The notes beneath the pieces are model-generated. The model saw only the letters and a list, made by a program, of their open reading frames with translations, was not told the DNA's origin and did not search any database. From Chionis minor (Eukaryota; Chordata; Aves; Charadriiformes; Chionididae), in assembly GCA_013398295.1 (NCBI GenBank), contig VZSF01009012.1:121842-185841 (forward strand): a DNA stretch of 64,000 bases. Direction: 5' to 3'. The position numbers and the translations under genes were made by a program. The first letter of the stretch is position 1. Each line of letters starts with the position of its first letter. Shown here piece after piece: positions 1 through 13,673 of this stretch.

Positions 1-1143
1 TCTAACCTGCTGCTAAATATATATCTTCTTCAGAGGCTTTTTCCCTTCGCTTTCCTCACATTGACTTGTCTGTTTGCAGTTTCAGATCAGTGAAGAGCCT
101 ATATGCAGACTGAAATGCTGCAATTATCTGGACATTCCCATTTCTCTCTTTTTCTAATACTCAATTCTTTTGACATCAAGTTTTTATCAATCACATAGCA
201 GATATTAGTGAATCCAGTTTATCTTCTGAGGTAGGTAAATGACTCGGAGAATAGGCATAATGTCCAGTGTTTTATTGGTTCGGAAAACCAAGATGATGTT
301 GATAACCATCTATAATAAGCATTGCACATCTGTTGATCAGTTCTGTTTACAAAAGAGTCCGTTAAAGCATAACCAGCTGCCTTTTATGTATAAAATGCCC
401 TCTGCAAAGCTGTTTTAAGAGGAAGGCAAGGGTTGTTTGCTGCTTTCGGTCTTACCTCCAGAAATACAGCGATGTCAGTTGGGAGATGGCGTGTTTAAAA
501 CTCTGCAATGACCTTCTGAAATGGTTATTGTGCTGAGGCCTGTTGCAGCATTTGTGTAAGACAAATGTATTATAACTAAAGTACGTGGGACAAACCTCTG
601 GAACCTGGACAGGCACGGCCTTGGAAGGATATACTTAACTTACATGGGAAGGGCTTGCATTGATTTTGGGCTCTAATAATACAATACATTAAACTTGATG
701 TTATTTGTATCTAGAACACACTTAGGTGGTAAAATATGTTTTGTTACAGTTTCCTGTATGTATCTGTGTTACTTGCATGACACTAATTTAGGTGAATGTT
801 CTATTCCATGGCAGAACCTTCTTTGTACGTAAAGGGATTTTTTTAATTCCAGATTTGTAGCAATCTCACCATGCTTCTCAAACAGCTGGATGTGTCTGCT
901 ACTTTTTGACCTCTTTGAACTTTTACACAGCTGCAGGATCCTTTGTCTTTCCTTGGCACCATAAATTAAATCTGAAGAATACTCAGTCATGAAATGAATA
1001 TGTTATAATGGAGAATTGAACTGGTAGTTCATTAGAAGAAATATTGTGCAAAACTCCTAGCTTCTGATTTAGCAAAATGAAATTGTTTTCACTTATGCAA
1101 CAATTTGAAAGCAATTGAAGAAGGAACTTCTTGTTCACATCCC

Positions 1144-1244
1144 TAAAAAAAAAAAACCCCAAAACAAAAAACCACAAAAAAACACCTCCACCCCAAAACC
1201 AACCAAACAAAAAACCTCAACAAAACCCCAACTTAACAAAACCC
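1144..1244. repeat. A/C-rich low-complexity tract
   Basis: About 100 nt almost without G on the plus strand, made of A runs broken by CC, CCC and CCCC. The minus strand is therefore G/T-rich with four separated GGGG runs. It produces spurious hydrophobic Trp/Phe/Gly open frames on the minus strand. Confidence 0.75.
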
Positions 1245-4200
1245 CATAAATTTTGCTTGGTTCTCTTTAAAAAATGGTGTGTGTTTCCATCTCATTGGTA
1301 TTTTTCCAGCTAGTAAGGAGACAGATTAGGTAACTTTGCTTGAATCGCTATTTTGCCATTGAGGAAATTGCTCCTGAAATGCAAATCGGGTGAGGCACTG
1401 CTACAGGCTGCAGGAGCTGTGCTGATTCCTGCCTTTTGGGATATGAGCAAAAGGCTGTTCCCAGTGTTGCACATCAGCATCTTCAGAGTGGCTTGGAACG
1501 TACTGGTAACCACGTGGAAACGTTGAGCTGTCTACGTGCAAGAAGCCTTGATGAAAAGTCCCCACGTCGTGCGGATTTTACGTGGGGCACTTCGTATTCT
1601 GACGTCCTAGCAGAATTGAAATGTTGATGGTGTTTCTGTATTTCAAGACATTCAAGAAGAGCATATAGTCTACTTGGAGCAAAACCACACCATCTTTGGT
1701 AGCGGTAGCAGCATCAGCTCAAGACGTTCTCGGACCTTGTTGTGACCCAGATGCTGTAGGGTGCTGCCTTTGTCATTGTGCTGGCACAGTTGTTTCCAGG
1801 TGAACTGGATCAGGAAGGGATGGCATATTGTGGGCAATGCAGAGGGTGAGTGGAAAGGAGACATTTCTGAACTTATTGCTATGTTCTTAGCAGCAGTACT
1901 GAATTGTGGCCTGGACTGTTCAATTTGTAGAGTATTTCTATTCATAGAAATGCTCATCTTGTTTTTGGGTTGAAGCTGGTGTTTCAAGCATCTCATAAAC
2001 ACCAAAACTTGTAGATGGAAAATTAGATAAGACTTAACAATTATTAAAATGGATTCTAACAGCATAAAAGGAAAATCTAATTTTTTCGGTCTCTTCTTGC
2101 CTGTGAAGGGGCTGCCCTCAGCAAGTGAGGGTAGCGACCAAACACCAACTTCACAAGCAAATTTTTAATTGGGGGGGCTGGACTAGCAGTGGAAGTGTTA
2201 CAGCGTCTTTCAGAAGCTATTTTCCAAACCTCCTCTTGCTCTGCTATCATTAATACCCCCAGCAGATCAGTTCTCCCGGGTACATGAAGTATTGGCTTGG
2301 GATCAGCTGGTCTCTGATTAGCATATGAAGTGACTTTGTGGCTAAAGATTGGTATATTAACAATGGGAAGAATTAGACTCCCAAGGCACAGGGGTAATTA
2401 GCAGCAGCCACCTGGGATTCCCATTTGCAGTGTTGCAAAAAGGCAGAGGGGGTAGCCTTTATCTGGGAATAAGCAAATCCTTTTCAGAAAGAATGATGAG
2501 GTGTGGGGGAGGTGGCAAAAAACAATAGCTACATGGGAGTAGCAGGTGGTTTTTGCAGCTGTGCAAGGCGAAGCAGTGTGATGTGACAGAGCAGCATGAG
2601 TGGAATAAATACTGCAGAAAAGCTCCCGTGTAAAGGTGGCAAGGGAAAGAGGAACAGCAGCCTGGAAGTACTTCTGGTTCTCACGACAAGCTGCCAGGAG
2701 CATGTCTGCTTCCGTAGAAGTAGCGGTAACTTGAAGGTGTGCAAGACTATGTTAGTACTTGGAAAATTTTTTGGGAAGGTACCAGCTTTCTGGTGTACTT
2801 TTTCTAGTTGAATGCTACTTAAGGTAGCTCATGGAAAAGTGAAATGAAGAACGTGGTTTGCTACAGCACCAGATTTTTAGCTGTAGCTTTAATTTAAAAG
2901 TTACTGATTTGTAAGCAGTAATATTTTTATATTTGAAATCATGACCATGCAAAGTGCACCTTGAATAGAAGTTTCTCTGATTCTTCAATTTTTTTTTTAG
3001 ACTGATGTGTGATAAAGGAAAACCACCTTTAAGACTACTCGGGTGACTGTTTTCTCTGTGACTATTTTTTTTTTCTCTCTAACCTCATAATTAGAATGGT
3101 TATCTGGCTGGAAAGCTGTTTACTAAAAGGTTGGATTAATAAAATCAAAAAATGCTACCCTTCTGCCGGGGAGTTCTTTCTGTTCCTGTTTTACCTTGTT
3201 TGTCATGAGCTCTGACCATTGGACTGAGTTGTATAATATTTTATCAACTTTAGACCTAGGAAAACCTTATAGTAAAAATAAATTAGAAACCTCTTTCCTC
3301 TCAAAGCTTCCAGGGAATTTTAAGAAAATTTATAGAGGTGTGAATCTTTTAAGAATTCTAAAACACAAACTGTGATTTATTTGCTGAGGTTTGTAGAGAT
3401 TTGCTTTCAGAAAGTTTTGCTAGACTTTTGAAGTTTACCTCTTTAGCAATATAAAATACAAAGCTTTCCTCTGCGAAAGACATTCCAAAAAGAAATTCCA
3501 GATTTGGTATTTCAGTAGCCTTTTTGTGTATTGTTTGTCATCTGAGAGCATGCTGTCTGGTTTTCCAAAGCTAGTGCCAGAAAGCAATTTATATCACTGC
3601 TGTAATGTCACTCTGTGTGGTTTATCTTCACAGCAGCCATTGATTGAGTTATCTATGATTTAATTGCTCCTGGGTCAGCTTAGGGACAAGCCCAGTATCA
3701 CTGAAGTCCCTGCAGTGTTTACCTGCTTGGAGTGAGCAAACCTTTGTTATAGAAATTTTTGTAATAGAAAAGTAAGTCATCTTAACTTTCACATTGGAAG
3801 AGTTTACTAATTAACAGTACTTCTTTACAAATAAATGCTTATTTGATCCCAGGCTAGCTTCACTGAGGAACGAGGCGGGTTTTCTGCTCTTACTATCTTA
3901 ATATTTGATTGAATTTCAGGCCCGCTTTCAGAAAGAACATAAGCTGATGTCTTTCAGTATATATGAGATGTCCTGTTTGTATTCACGTCACGGTTTTATA
4001 GGGGCATACACTTTAATCGGCATTAAGAGAACAAAACTCTAAAAAGCATTTATGATGAAAGCAGTCAGACTGTTATTGCCTTTCCATCTCCCCTGCCTCC
4101 ATGTTGATGCTACGCTTTAAGCAAAAGAACTAGCAGCATACTTCTCTCTATACCTGCGGAGGGTGAAAATGTGCTACAAGTGAGGTAGACTGGCTTCTCC

Positions 4201-6392
4201 TGTCAGGGGACAATCCTTTTTTTAACTCTTCACCCTTGTGTAGGCTTCCTCTTAATTCCAGCTGCCCCCTCCTGGACCATTCACTCTTGCACCGTCCAGC
4301 TGGTTGCAGCGTCTGCGCAGTTCATGAACCCGGCAGAAAACGGTGCACGTGGTGGTGGTGGTTTTGCAAGAGCAATGTTCTCCTGCATTACTGCACTCAA
4401 CAGCTTGGCAAAGGCTCTGACACATGCCTGAGCCTGGTGCGGGGAGGGGACGGCGCGGGAACGGGATGTGTGGCTGGGAGAAAGGAGGATCCTCCTTTTT
4501 TCTGACAGCAAGCCACGCTGCGTCCGAGCTGTCGCTTCGTTTGTCTACAGCAAAGGTTAACTGCTCTTGGATTGTCACCGTAGTAAGGCTTGAAATTAGA
4601 GTAAGCCAGGAAGTTGGTTTTAAACAGAAAACAATTTTTTCAAGCTTTTCAGGGATCCCATGTGAAGTAGACGACTTCTTTGAGAAGCTGGCATCAGTGA
4701 TAGTGTGGCCTATATTGTTGCGTATTTAGCTTAGTATTTTTTTTAAGTAAATATTACATGCATTCATTCTTGTTTTCTAAGATTCTAAAATCAGTTACCT
4801 TGTATTTATCAGTTTACTTGTTTTTTTTTTAAAATCAATCAGTACTAAGGCTGAAATCTAAATGTCCTTTTTGGCTTATGCCATTTACCATTTCCGTTGT
4901 AGTCTATATGGATAACCTCAAAGCTTATGGCTCTTTCAGCCTTTATACACCGTTCCCCTCTCCAAGAGGAGGGGGGAAAAAACCAGCTCATTGGAAGTAA
5001 CTAATATAAAATGTTTGCTTATCTTTTGCTTGATGATTGAGGAATAGTTGAAACTTGCAGGGCATGTTTTTCGGCTTGTAAAGATTAATGAAAGGAGGAT
5101 GCAGATTCCCTTTACAAAGAACTTTTTTTTCCCGAAGGGTTTAGTCCTGCTTTCAAGTCCGTGCTGTGACAAGCTGAAGTATAAACCAGTTAACGTCTTT
5201 TCTCCAGGGAGTATCAGGCAATAGCAGTGGGATAGCTTGGAAAATAAAATTACATACTCAAGGAAATCCATGGCTAGTTCTGGCCCTTGTTAGACTGCCC
5301 AGTATTTTTTGTTGATCTTCTTGCAGTAGCGTATGGATTGTTGATGAAACCACCAGACCTAACGTTTGTAGATGAGGAGTATTCTCAGCAGCTCTTAAAA
5401 ATATGATACTTTGAGATTGCTCTTTGCAGTATCTGAGCATAGAATAAATCCCCTGCATTTGCTTCATTTCCAGTAAAAACTAACAAAATGTCATAAATCA
5501 ATTTTGAGAAGTTACCTTGAAGCTTGAGCTTGGTGGTGGGTTGGCATCGGAAGCAGCTTTTGGAGTGATGCGTTAAACGTGTTCTGGAGGAGATTTTTTT
5601 GGTTCAGGGGTCTGCTTGAAGGTTTTAATTTGCATGGCTTTATGTGGGAGCAGTTTAGTTTATGGAGTAGCAAGCTGAGTACAAGACTTGGGTATGTTTG
5701 CTCTCTGAGGAGTAATGGGTTTTCATACAGGTTTTAGAATGTTTTAAAAAAAAAAGCAAAATTTTTTAATGGTTTTATTTTCTTCCCTGCAAAGCTTGTT
5801 TTGCATGTTTTATTAGTGGGGAAATAAAAGCAGATAGAGACACCAATGTATAGGTGTGTGTGTAGCCACAATAATATAAAATATTGCAGATGAAGAAATG
5901 TTGACATAAACATCAAAGTTTGTAAAGCTGGAATTCTAATCTGCAGGGATATTTACCTCAAATACAACCCCTGCAGACTGCAGGAAGTTACAACTACTTG
6001 TATGTGAAATAAGCAGATTGCAGTCAGAGTTGAATTTTTCTGTTATCCTGTCTTGGAAAATTGCCATTCATATTACTTGCAAAGAAAAGACTTTAATTTT
6101 GTAACTCTAGGTGGCTCTTGGGGATTTGAGACAAAGGGAGATACACTGTGTGTGTTCACAATGCGAAATTCCTTAGAAGACAGGGCTCTTAATCCAGGGC
6201 TTGGAGCAGGTTCCAAACTTCTAACTCAAACCTGATTTTCCTCCTCTGGACTTTTTAAAGTGAATCCATGGTTCTAACTGATCCATACACATAATTTTTA
6301 GTTTACGGTCTTTCAATTTGACTTCTCTAAAATTGTGTTCTATGCTTCTTCAGGTGAAACTTCATCATTTGGATCCAGCTAGGTAGCAGCAC

Positions 6393-6418
6393 AAAAAAAA
6401 GCCTTTTTTTTTTTTTTT
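6393..6418. repeat. A8-gcc-T15 homopolymer pair
   Basis: Eight A, three bases (gcc), then fifteen T. This is a simple self-complementary low-complexity element in USP22 intron 4. Confidence 0.8.
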
Positions 6419-9400
6419 CTCTCTCCTAGATGCTGATTCAAGTGTAAAATCTTTGCTGACTCAATTATTTGTCCTACCTGTCTCTTTCTAATGGTAGTTA
6501 ATTTTTTTTTTATCCTGTGCTGTGCTTTCTTCACTAAGTCATTACATAACTTTAGTATGCAGTCAAAACACTAAGCTTTTAACATGAAAAATGCAGTAAA
6601 TGTTAGTCACTTGTCATCATCTGCTTGAACAGGTTTTTATGGGAATGAGAAGTTTCTTATCAAGAAAAACCCAGCAGCAGTACATCACCAGAATTTGATT
6701 GTGGCCCTCTGAGCAAAATGTCTTTATTTAGAGGAAGTATTTTTTGTTTGTTTAAAATTAAATAATATTTACCAAGGTGTTTCTTTAAAATATTAACTGG
6801 CTTAAAAAAATAAAACAATCGGTACTTACAGAAAAACAGATGTGCTAAAAGTACTTGGCTTTCTGTGTCTCTCACCTTCTTCGACAGCAAACCCTGAGGT
6901 CAGCAGGTTCGTCTCCTGTTTTCTTGACCACACTACACGAAGCTACAGACTGTTGCCCTTTTTTGTCAGTATTGTGCACTCATCCTCTAAAAACCAAAGC
7001 CTTTCTTGAAATGGAGGGTATATTTTTGCTGTACAGCGGTGCAGTCAATGCAAAGATACTTTCATAGTCTCTAAATTAGGAGCCAGAGAAGGAAGTTCAG
7101 AATTAGCCCGTGTAGCTACACGGATGACAGTCTTAACATGTCTGTCGTCTTGCCATGGGCAGGGGCGCACCCTTAGCATGAGGAGGTTCTTTTTCTTGCT
7201 ATTAAGAAAAACCCAACCCAACCCAAAGAGACAAACTTTGATTTTCCACTGTATTTTAACTTGATGAACTCTGTGTCATTACAGAGAGCACGGCGTTTTC
7301 AACAAGGCCAGTAATCTCCATCTCAGTTTTGTTCTTTTGTGGATCGCTTTTGGATTATATTTACTATGACCTTCCATTCTGCTCTTTCGTATCTGCTTCT
7401 AGAATCGGGCTTTGTGTGGACAGAAGGTAGATACAGTATATACTGAAACCAGGAATATGCATAAACAGCATGTGGCATGGTTTGTGTGTTGTGGATTGTT
7501 GGAATAGCTCTGTGCCAATTCATCAACAATAATTTGTGCATATTAATATATTTGGATGCATTTAATTTCACTGGCGGTTAGCCTGCTCCTTAAGTTATTA
7601 ATTTGTGAAATCTGTTTTGAGGAAGGGTAAAAACTTGGAGGCAGCATATGGTGTGATATTGGGGGGAAAGGACGGCTGCGGGTGTGAATTTTATTTTGTC
7701 AGTTTAGTGGGAGTACCTCTTGTTCTTTAAAGATGCCATCTGCACAGGATTCTCACTGCAAGTCTTACGCTTCTGTGCAGATCATGCAAGATCTCACTGA
7801 GCTTTTAAGTTTGGCTGCTTTGGGGGAGGGCAAAGAGAATATTTTATGCTGTGCCACCTTTTGAAGTATTTTATTTTGTATAAAGGCTTTTTTCTTTGCC
7901 ATCAAGTTGCCATATGAAAATACCTTGAAGGGTCTACAACATATCTGGCTTTTAAAGGCTAGTTGTCATAATGTTCCATATCAATCATGCAGTTGTTTTG
8001 ACAAACAGTTCCTGTTCTTTGCCTACTACTGTTCTTTTATCATGTTGGGTGTCTTCTCTCCGTTCTCCCTGACCTTCCTGCAATTACCAGATTAACCGTT
8101 ATTTTCATGCTCAGGCTCATGTGACTTTAATCTCTTGAACTTTGTAGGGTGTGTGAGACAGGACAGCTCCTATTTTGGTTACTGGGTGACTTTAGGACCT
8201 TCTCCATGCCTTTATTCAACTTGTTCAAATCCATTCATCTCTGTGTATCTGTGTACAATGAGCACCATAGTTGTACGGGGTCTAGATTCATTGTTAAACT
8301 AAGGCATTTTGCTCAATACCTACATGCGGCGTTTCGTGGCATGTTTTCTGCTGTGCAGAAATAGGCGCCTTTTTGTTTCTGGAGCTCTTGGTGTGCATCG
8401 TGTTCCCTCCTCCTCCTCCAGCCCATTGATCTTCACGTGTTACAGGGATCGGGTAATCGAGTTTATTACTGAGTATCAAAGCATTATGTGATTATTTCCA
8501 GTGCCGTATGTGAAAGATGCTTTCTTCTATTGCGTGTTCTGAAAATTTGAGGTCCGGACTGTCTGTGTACATTCCCCAGTGTGTTCACTCCCTGCTGGGA
8601 GATCCTGACAGAGACCCGATCAGGTTGAAGCACAACAGACAAAATTTGTTCAGTGGGTCTTGACATGCCATGAGAGGAATTCAGAGAAGTTTCGTACAAG
8701 TTCTGGTGCAGAATTTAATGTGTTTTTTCAGTCTTACTCTTTTCAGCTGAGAGAATCAAACAGAGAGAAATGATTGCCGTAGATGATTACATGCTGTACA
8801 GCTTTCTGGTTTTCAGAACACGATGCCTTGGTTTCTTCTTGAGATGCCTGAGAGAGTAAAACAATTTTGTGATGTAGGTGGTCAGTAAAAATGCTGAAGA
8901 TAAGAAAATATGGACATAAAACCTGACATTTTCCATACTCTCGAAGGGAAAAAAAAAAAAAAAAGGCCTTTATTTGCAGAGTCCTCTTTCTGCTGGGTGA
9001 CTTAACAAAAGGTTCAAAACTAATCTTGCATCTTGCAGAGATCCTTGGCTTTTGCTTCCCTTTCCTTTCCCGCCCCATGTTTATTTTAAACTTAAGCTTG
9101 GCTGTGGGAGACAGTAAATTCATATGGATGCCTGTTACATTTATAAATATTTTAAAATCAGTTTTTAGGCATGTATTTAACTATGCCACATTGGTTTATG
9201 AAATGTCCTTTCCGTGGTGCGCTTTTTTTTTTTTAAATTCAGGTTATTCTTTGCACTTATAATACAAGTCAGCCATTGCTTTAACAGGAAGAACAATTCA
9301 AGTTCACATCCTGGACAGGAGAAATTGCTTTTGGAATATATATATATTTTTTTAATCCTACCTAGGTGAAAATTCAGCCCTTGTGGACTTGTCAGATGAA

Positions 9401-9939
9401 ATGTTGTGTGGTTGTATCAGGATTATTGTCATGCTCTGCAGCTGCAAGACAGCAAAATATTTACTCTAACAGGAAGTATTTTTACTGGTATTCTTATCTG
9501 TTCCTTTTTACTGTAATTGTGATCAATTTGGGGACGCGTTAGCTAGATTTAGCTCACAGAAGGCTTCTGTCTAGTTGTTATCTTTTCCTCCTCGTGGAGA
9601 AGCTTATGGGGAAATAAAATGGCTCAGGCCGTGCTCACTCAGGTGCACAGAAGTTTCTAGTGGAGAAAACCAGCAGTACCACAGTATGGTGGACAGGTTG
9701 TCTTCCCCCTCGTTTTAGGACCTTTTTGTAAAGCTATTGCTATCTGAAGTATTAAAAAAAATTATTTTAATTCAGAAGCTCTAATAATACTATTACTAGA
9801 GGAGCTTACCTGTAAATTTCATCCTGCATGTGTATCTTCCACGTTAATGTTGTTGCAGTTCTTAAACTCTGCATTAATTTATTTACGGAAATGACACCAG
9901 AATACTTCAGAAGACAAATGCAACAGGGGATGTTGCAGG

Positions 9940-10067
9940 ATCTCATCACTGGAGAGTTTAGAGAACAAGTCCAGGAAACATTTGTCAGGAATAATACAGG
10001 TAATGTTAATTCTGCTTTGAGGCAGAAGGATGGACTAGGTGGCTTCTTAAGATCTTCTACAGCTATG
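9940..10067 (+). mobile_element. Ancient CR1-like LINE 3' end relic
   Basis: The stretch reads like the 3' untranslated end of amniote CR1/L3 elements. An 'actggag...' segment is followed by a 'tttgtcaggaata' segment, then 'gaggcagaaggatggactag', and it ends in 'agctatg'. These blocks occur in that order in CR1 3' ends as I remember them. It is in sense orientation to USP22 and has diverged considerably. It explains the 166-codon open frame that runs across it. Confidence 0.5.
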
Positions 10068-13000
10068 TTTCCTGTGACTTTAGTCAAAGATTCAGTGCAC
10101 TTTCCAGTGGTTTGGTCAAACCCACTCACTTTGTTTTGTTTTGGAAGCGTGTTTCTTAATATGAATTCACAAGGAAGAAATTCTTGCAGTCCCTTGTCTT
10201 GCTTGAAACAGCTTCTCTATTTACATGGGCTATATGAAAAATTAACCTTAAGAGGTTTGTTTGTTTGTATTGCCAGGTATTTTAGGAATGCTGACTCAGT
10301 TTACCAGGCTGAGGGTGTGCACGCTTGAGCCAATTACCATCAAATCAGAAGGATGAGAACTTAAAAGACATCAAGTGCTCCTACCTCATGTGTGTGCTTG
10401 GTCTTAACCCAAGCATACAGTTACTGCAAAATAAATGACAGGCTGTAACCTCACACCCTGGCTAACCATGCCCACACAGTTAAAAGAGATCACTTGCCTT
10501 GTTTGAAGTGCTTTAAGCCAGGAGAAACAAATAAAAATAAGTGTAATTGGTCAGTACTGTTGTGGAGAATCGAGGGCACAGAGTGCTTGCTACACCACTG
10601 CGCTCGCAAAGTATCTACAGATAAATGAAATTGTAGGGAGTGTGTCCAGGGGCAAAGAATGGAAACTCCTCTGGGCGGTGAAATGGTTCCTGTTTTTGGC
10701 ATCATTAGTTTCTGAATTGGTTCGAAGATGTACATATTGCAAGTATAGTACAGAGAGTACTTTCTGTGTCTGGCACACTGTGTACGCTGAGGGATCGTTG
10801 TCTGGCTTGGGGGTTTTGTTTCATCTGTGCAATAATAATAGAAAATGCTACACTTTCTGTGTTTTGATCAGACTCTTGGTAACTCATTTGATCCGTTTGC
10901 TCCAAGTGTGTCGCTTGTCCTTAGGTTCTTCCAACAATACGTCTCTGAGGAGCATGTGTGGAAAGGCCGATCTGTTGCTCGGAGGAAGAATCCCTAGTAA
11001 AGCTGCCTTTGGTAGCTGTTGCCTAGAGATGTGCATCTTTCTCCCAAATCTGGTGAAGTTGAGGGCAACCTTTCTGGGATCCCATCTCCATTTGTGGCTG
11101 ATTTATTTCTATACCATTACGAGAAATTCTTTATTTAAATAAGTTACAAAAATGGAGCTCCTATGCTGAGCCTTTAGTGCAGTGTTTAAATGTTATGTGA
11201 TTGCTTTTAATTGAAGGTACAGCATGATACAGGGACACTGCAGAGCTCCTCAAGAAGTGATTGATAGCACTGCTGACAGCTGCAAACTTAAACTTTTCTC
11301 GACATGCAGTAGCAGGTGTGACACGCAGGAAATGAACTGAAATACCAGATCCAGGTGATCTCTTTGCATTATCCTGTGACTCTTTTTTTTGTGTTACTCG
11401 AGTGAGTGATGTATTGAGCCACAAATGCAGAAGCTCATCTGCAGAATCCCTACGTAGTCTAAAAATGAGAGAGTATACTTAGCAGCCCTGATTCTAGCAG
11501 CAGCTGTTACCTGTTCTCCATCCCTTCCTGAGTGGCAGCAGGGCAGTTAATTTTGGTTTACCGGAGCCATGTGGTAGGAGTAGGGATAGAGGCGTTAGGG
11601 CTATGGCTGTTCCGCTACCCTGCCTGTGGCTTTTAGAGAAACTGCCTGCCCTGGAAGTTTGTTACAGCAGAAGGGACGCGAGGGCTGGCTGTCTCGGAGA
11701 CAGAGCGACAGTTCCTGCATCCCTGCCTTGTTCTGGTCCTGGCTTTCTGCCCTGACCCGCGGTGAGGCACGTGAACCTGCTTCAACGGGTCAAAGACTCA
11801 TCACTGTTGGCAAGTGATGAGTTCACCCCCTCAAGGTGAGACTGATTTTTTTCTTTCCTGTCAGACGGACAAGGTGAGCCCTTTTGCCGTGGAGTCAAGC
11901 AGATGCCAGCCCGGTGCAAGAGGAACATCCCTTCTGGCATCAGTGAGCTGTTAGATGGGCTTAGCTGTCGTGTGAAAACGCCCTCACCTTCACCCTCCCT
12001 GTCAAAGCCGGTTCCTGTGTTTTGTATCACGCTGGAATATTAATCTGGATGTGTGAGCAGTCATGGGATGAAAAAGCAGAGGGGGCGTTACACACCTTTT
12101 CGGAGTCAGGGTCAATGTACTGGGCCATTCCTGAAGGCTGACGGAGCTGCTTTTGGAACCACTCCAACAGCTGGGAGTCCCAAACTCCCTTGTTGCAATG
12201 TTTTCTAACTGTGAGACAATTATTTTTAGTATCTAATTAAATTTCACTTCTTGTGAGCTCAGTCTTTTTTTATTATAGCTTCAGTAGGCCACAAGAGTTA
12301 ATTACAGTCCTCTTTGCAGTGGCCTGTAACGTACTTGAAAATTGTCAGCCGGGCTGTTCCTCCATCAGCACTATCTTTTTTTAATTAATTAACTCAACCA
12401 GTGGGTCCTTCAGTTGTTTCACCAGTCTCAAATATTAATTTTATATAAATTTTCACTTGTATTCTTGGCTTCTCCCCAGTTTGCATAGATCTCTCTTAAA
12501 ATGGGTGGTCAATTCCAGACATCGTCCAGCTGAGGTTTTCCTGTCACCAGGGCAGAGTAATTACCTCCCAGGCTTTCTCATGTTGCTGCTAAGTTTCAAA
12601 ATGCTGTTTGTCTCAGAACTACAGCACAGTATTAAGACATTTTGGCTGAGTTGCTGTAGCCATTGCTCCTTACTTTTGTGTTTGTCTGCTTAATTTTTCT
12701 TGTTTCTTACTTCACAATTGTTTTTATTGAATTTAATTGATTTCAGATAGTTTCTCCCATTTAACAAGTTGCTCCTTAATTGTTGTTCTGTCTTCCAATT
12801 ACGTTTGCATTATCTTGATGTGGTTTGTCCCTTCTGTGGAAGTATGTATTCCGTGATGTCACTGGAGCTGTTGCATAAAAATAGTGAATGCAATCAATTC
12901 CCCATTAACTAAGAGGGGTGGGGACAAAACTAAACGCTGGAAAAACGTTATTGGTGTCTCGATCCACACTGAGTCAATGCAAATTCGGCTTGGGCTCAGA

Positions 13001-13654
13001 GCAGCATGAATGTGCGCAGTGTCAGCGTGGGTCTGTAAACAGTATGAACATGTTCACGTGGCGCCGTGCCCGAGGTAATGAGCCTTCCAAGGAGGACTGG
13101 GGAAGGCAGCGCGGAGGCACTAAATCTGGTTGCACAAAGAATGCAACCGTATTTACTTGGTCTGGACTGCTTGATCTCGCCTGTACAGAACCAGCGCTTT
13201 TCTTTCTACGCTGTGGTGTGGATGGACTAGATCATCCTCACAGACGTGCTAGAAAACATGTTCATCTCTGCACGATGATCTGTTCAGCAGCACACAAACA
13301 TCGTCGTGCATATATCCTGACAATTGAACGTAGGTAGGTTGTTACCTACTGGTAAGCTTTCATGGTTTTTTGTGTATTTTAAGGGAGAAAAGGAGTGAAA
13401 CCAGTGACTTCTGAATGGCAGTCCTAACACAACATAAAAAAGATAAATCCGTAAAGTCTTCTGTGAACGTTGAGGTCGCTGCAGAACTGCTCAGTAGCAT
13501 GCAATATGCCAGAAGTTTCCAAAGCTGTCATATGAACCTGAATGAAGTACTTAAGCATGCCTTTAAGTGTTGCATTTAGGTCATAACACTTAACCTGAGA
13601 CTTTTTTCTTGCAGACAGCAAAACTGGGAAATATGAACTGATATGTTTTGATTT

Positions 13655-13673
13655 TTTTTTTTTTTTTGGTAAT
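13655..13673. repeat. Poly-T run
   Basis: Homopolymer T run inside USP22 intron 4. A similar T run sits near 25,537-25,552 in intron 5. Confidence 0.7.

Noticed and set aside
983..1210. Minus-strand hydrophobic small protein (Trp/Phe/Gly-rich)
   Set aside because: It is the translation of the G/T-rich complement of an A/C low-complexity tract; the same effect produces the hydrophobic frame near 23,597-23,794.
9828..10328. 166-codon plus-strand open frame with an exon-like block (TPEYFRRQMQQ...) ending at 'acag' before 'gtaatg'
   Set aside because: Its middle matches the 3' end structure of amniote CR1/L3 LINEs ('actggag...', 'tttgtcagga', 'ggatggactag', '..ctatg'). An open frame of this length is also expected by chance somewhere in an AT-rich window of this size.
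13205..13235. 'gatggactagatcatcctcac' as a CR1 3' end
   Set aside because: Only a single short word resembles CR1; the flanks show none of the other conserved blocks.
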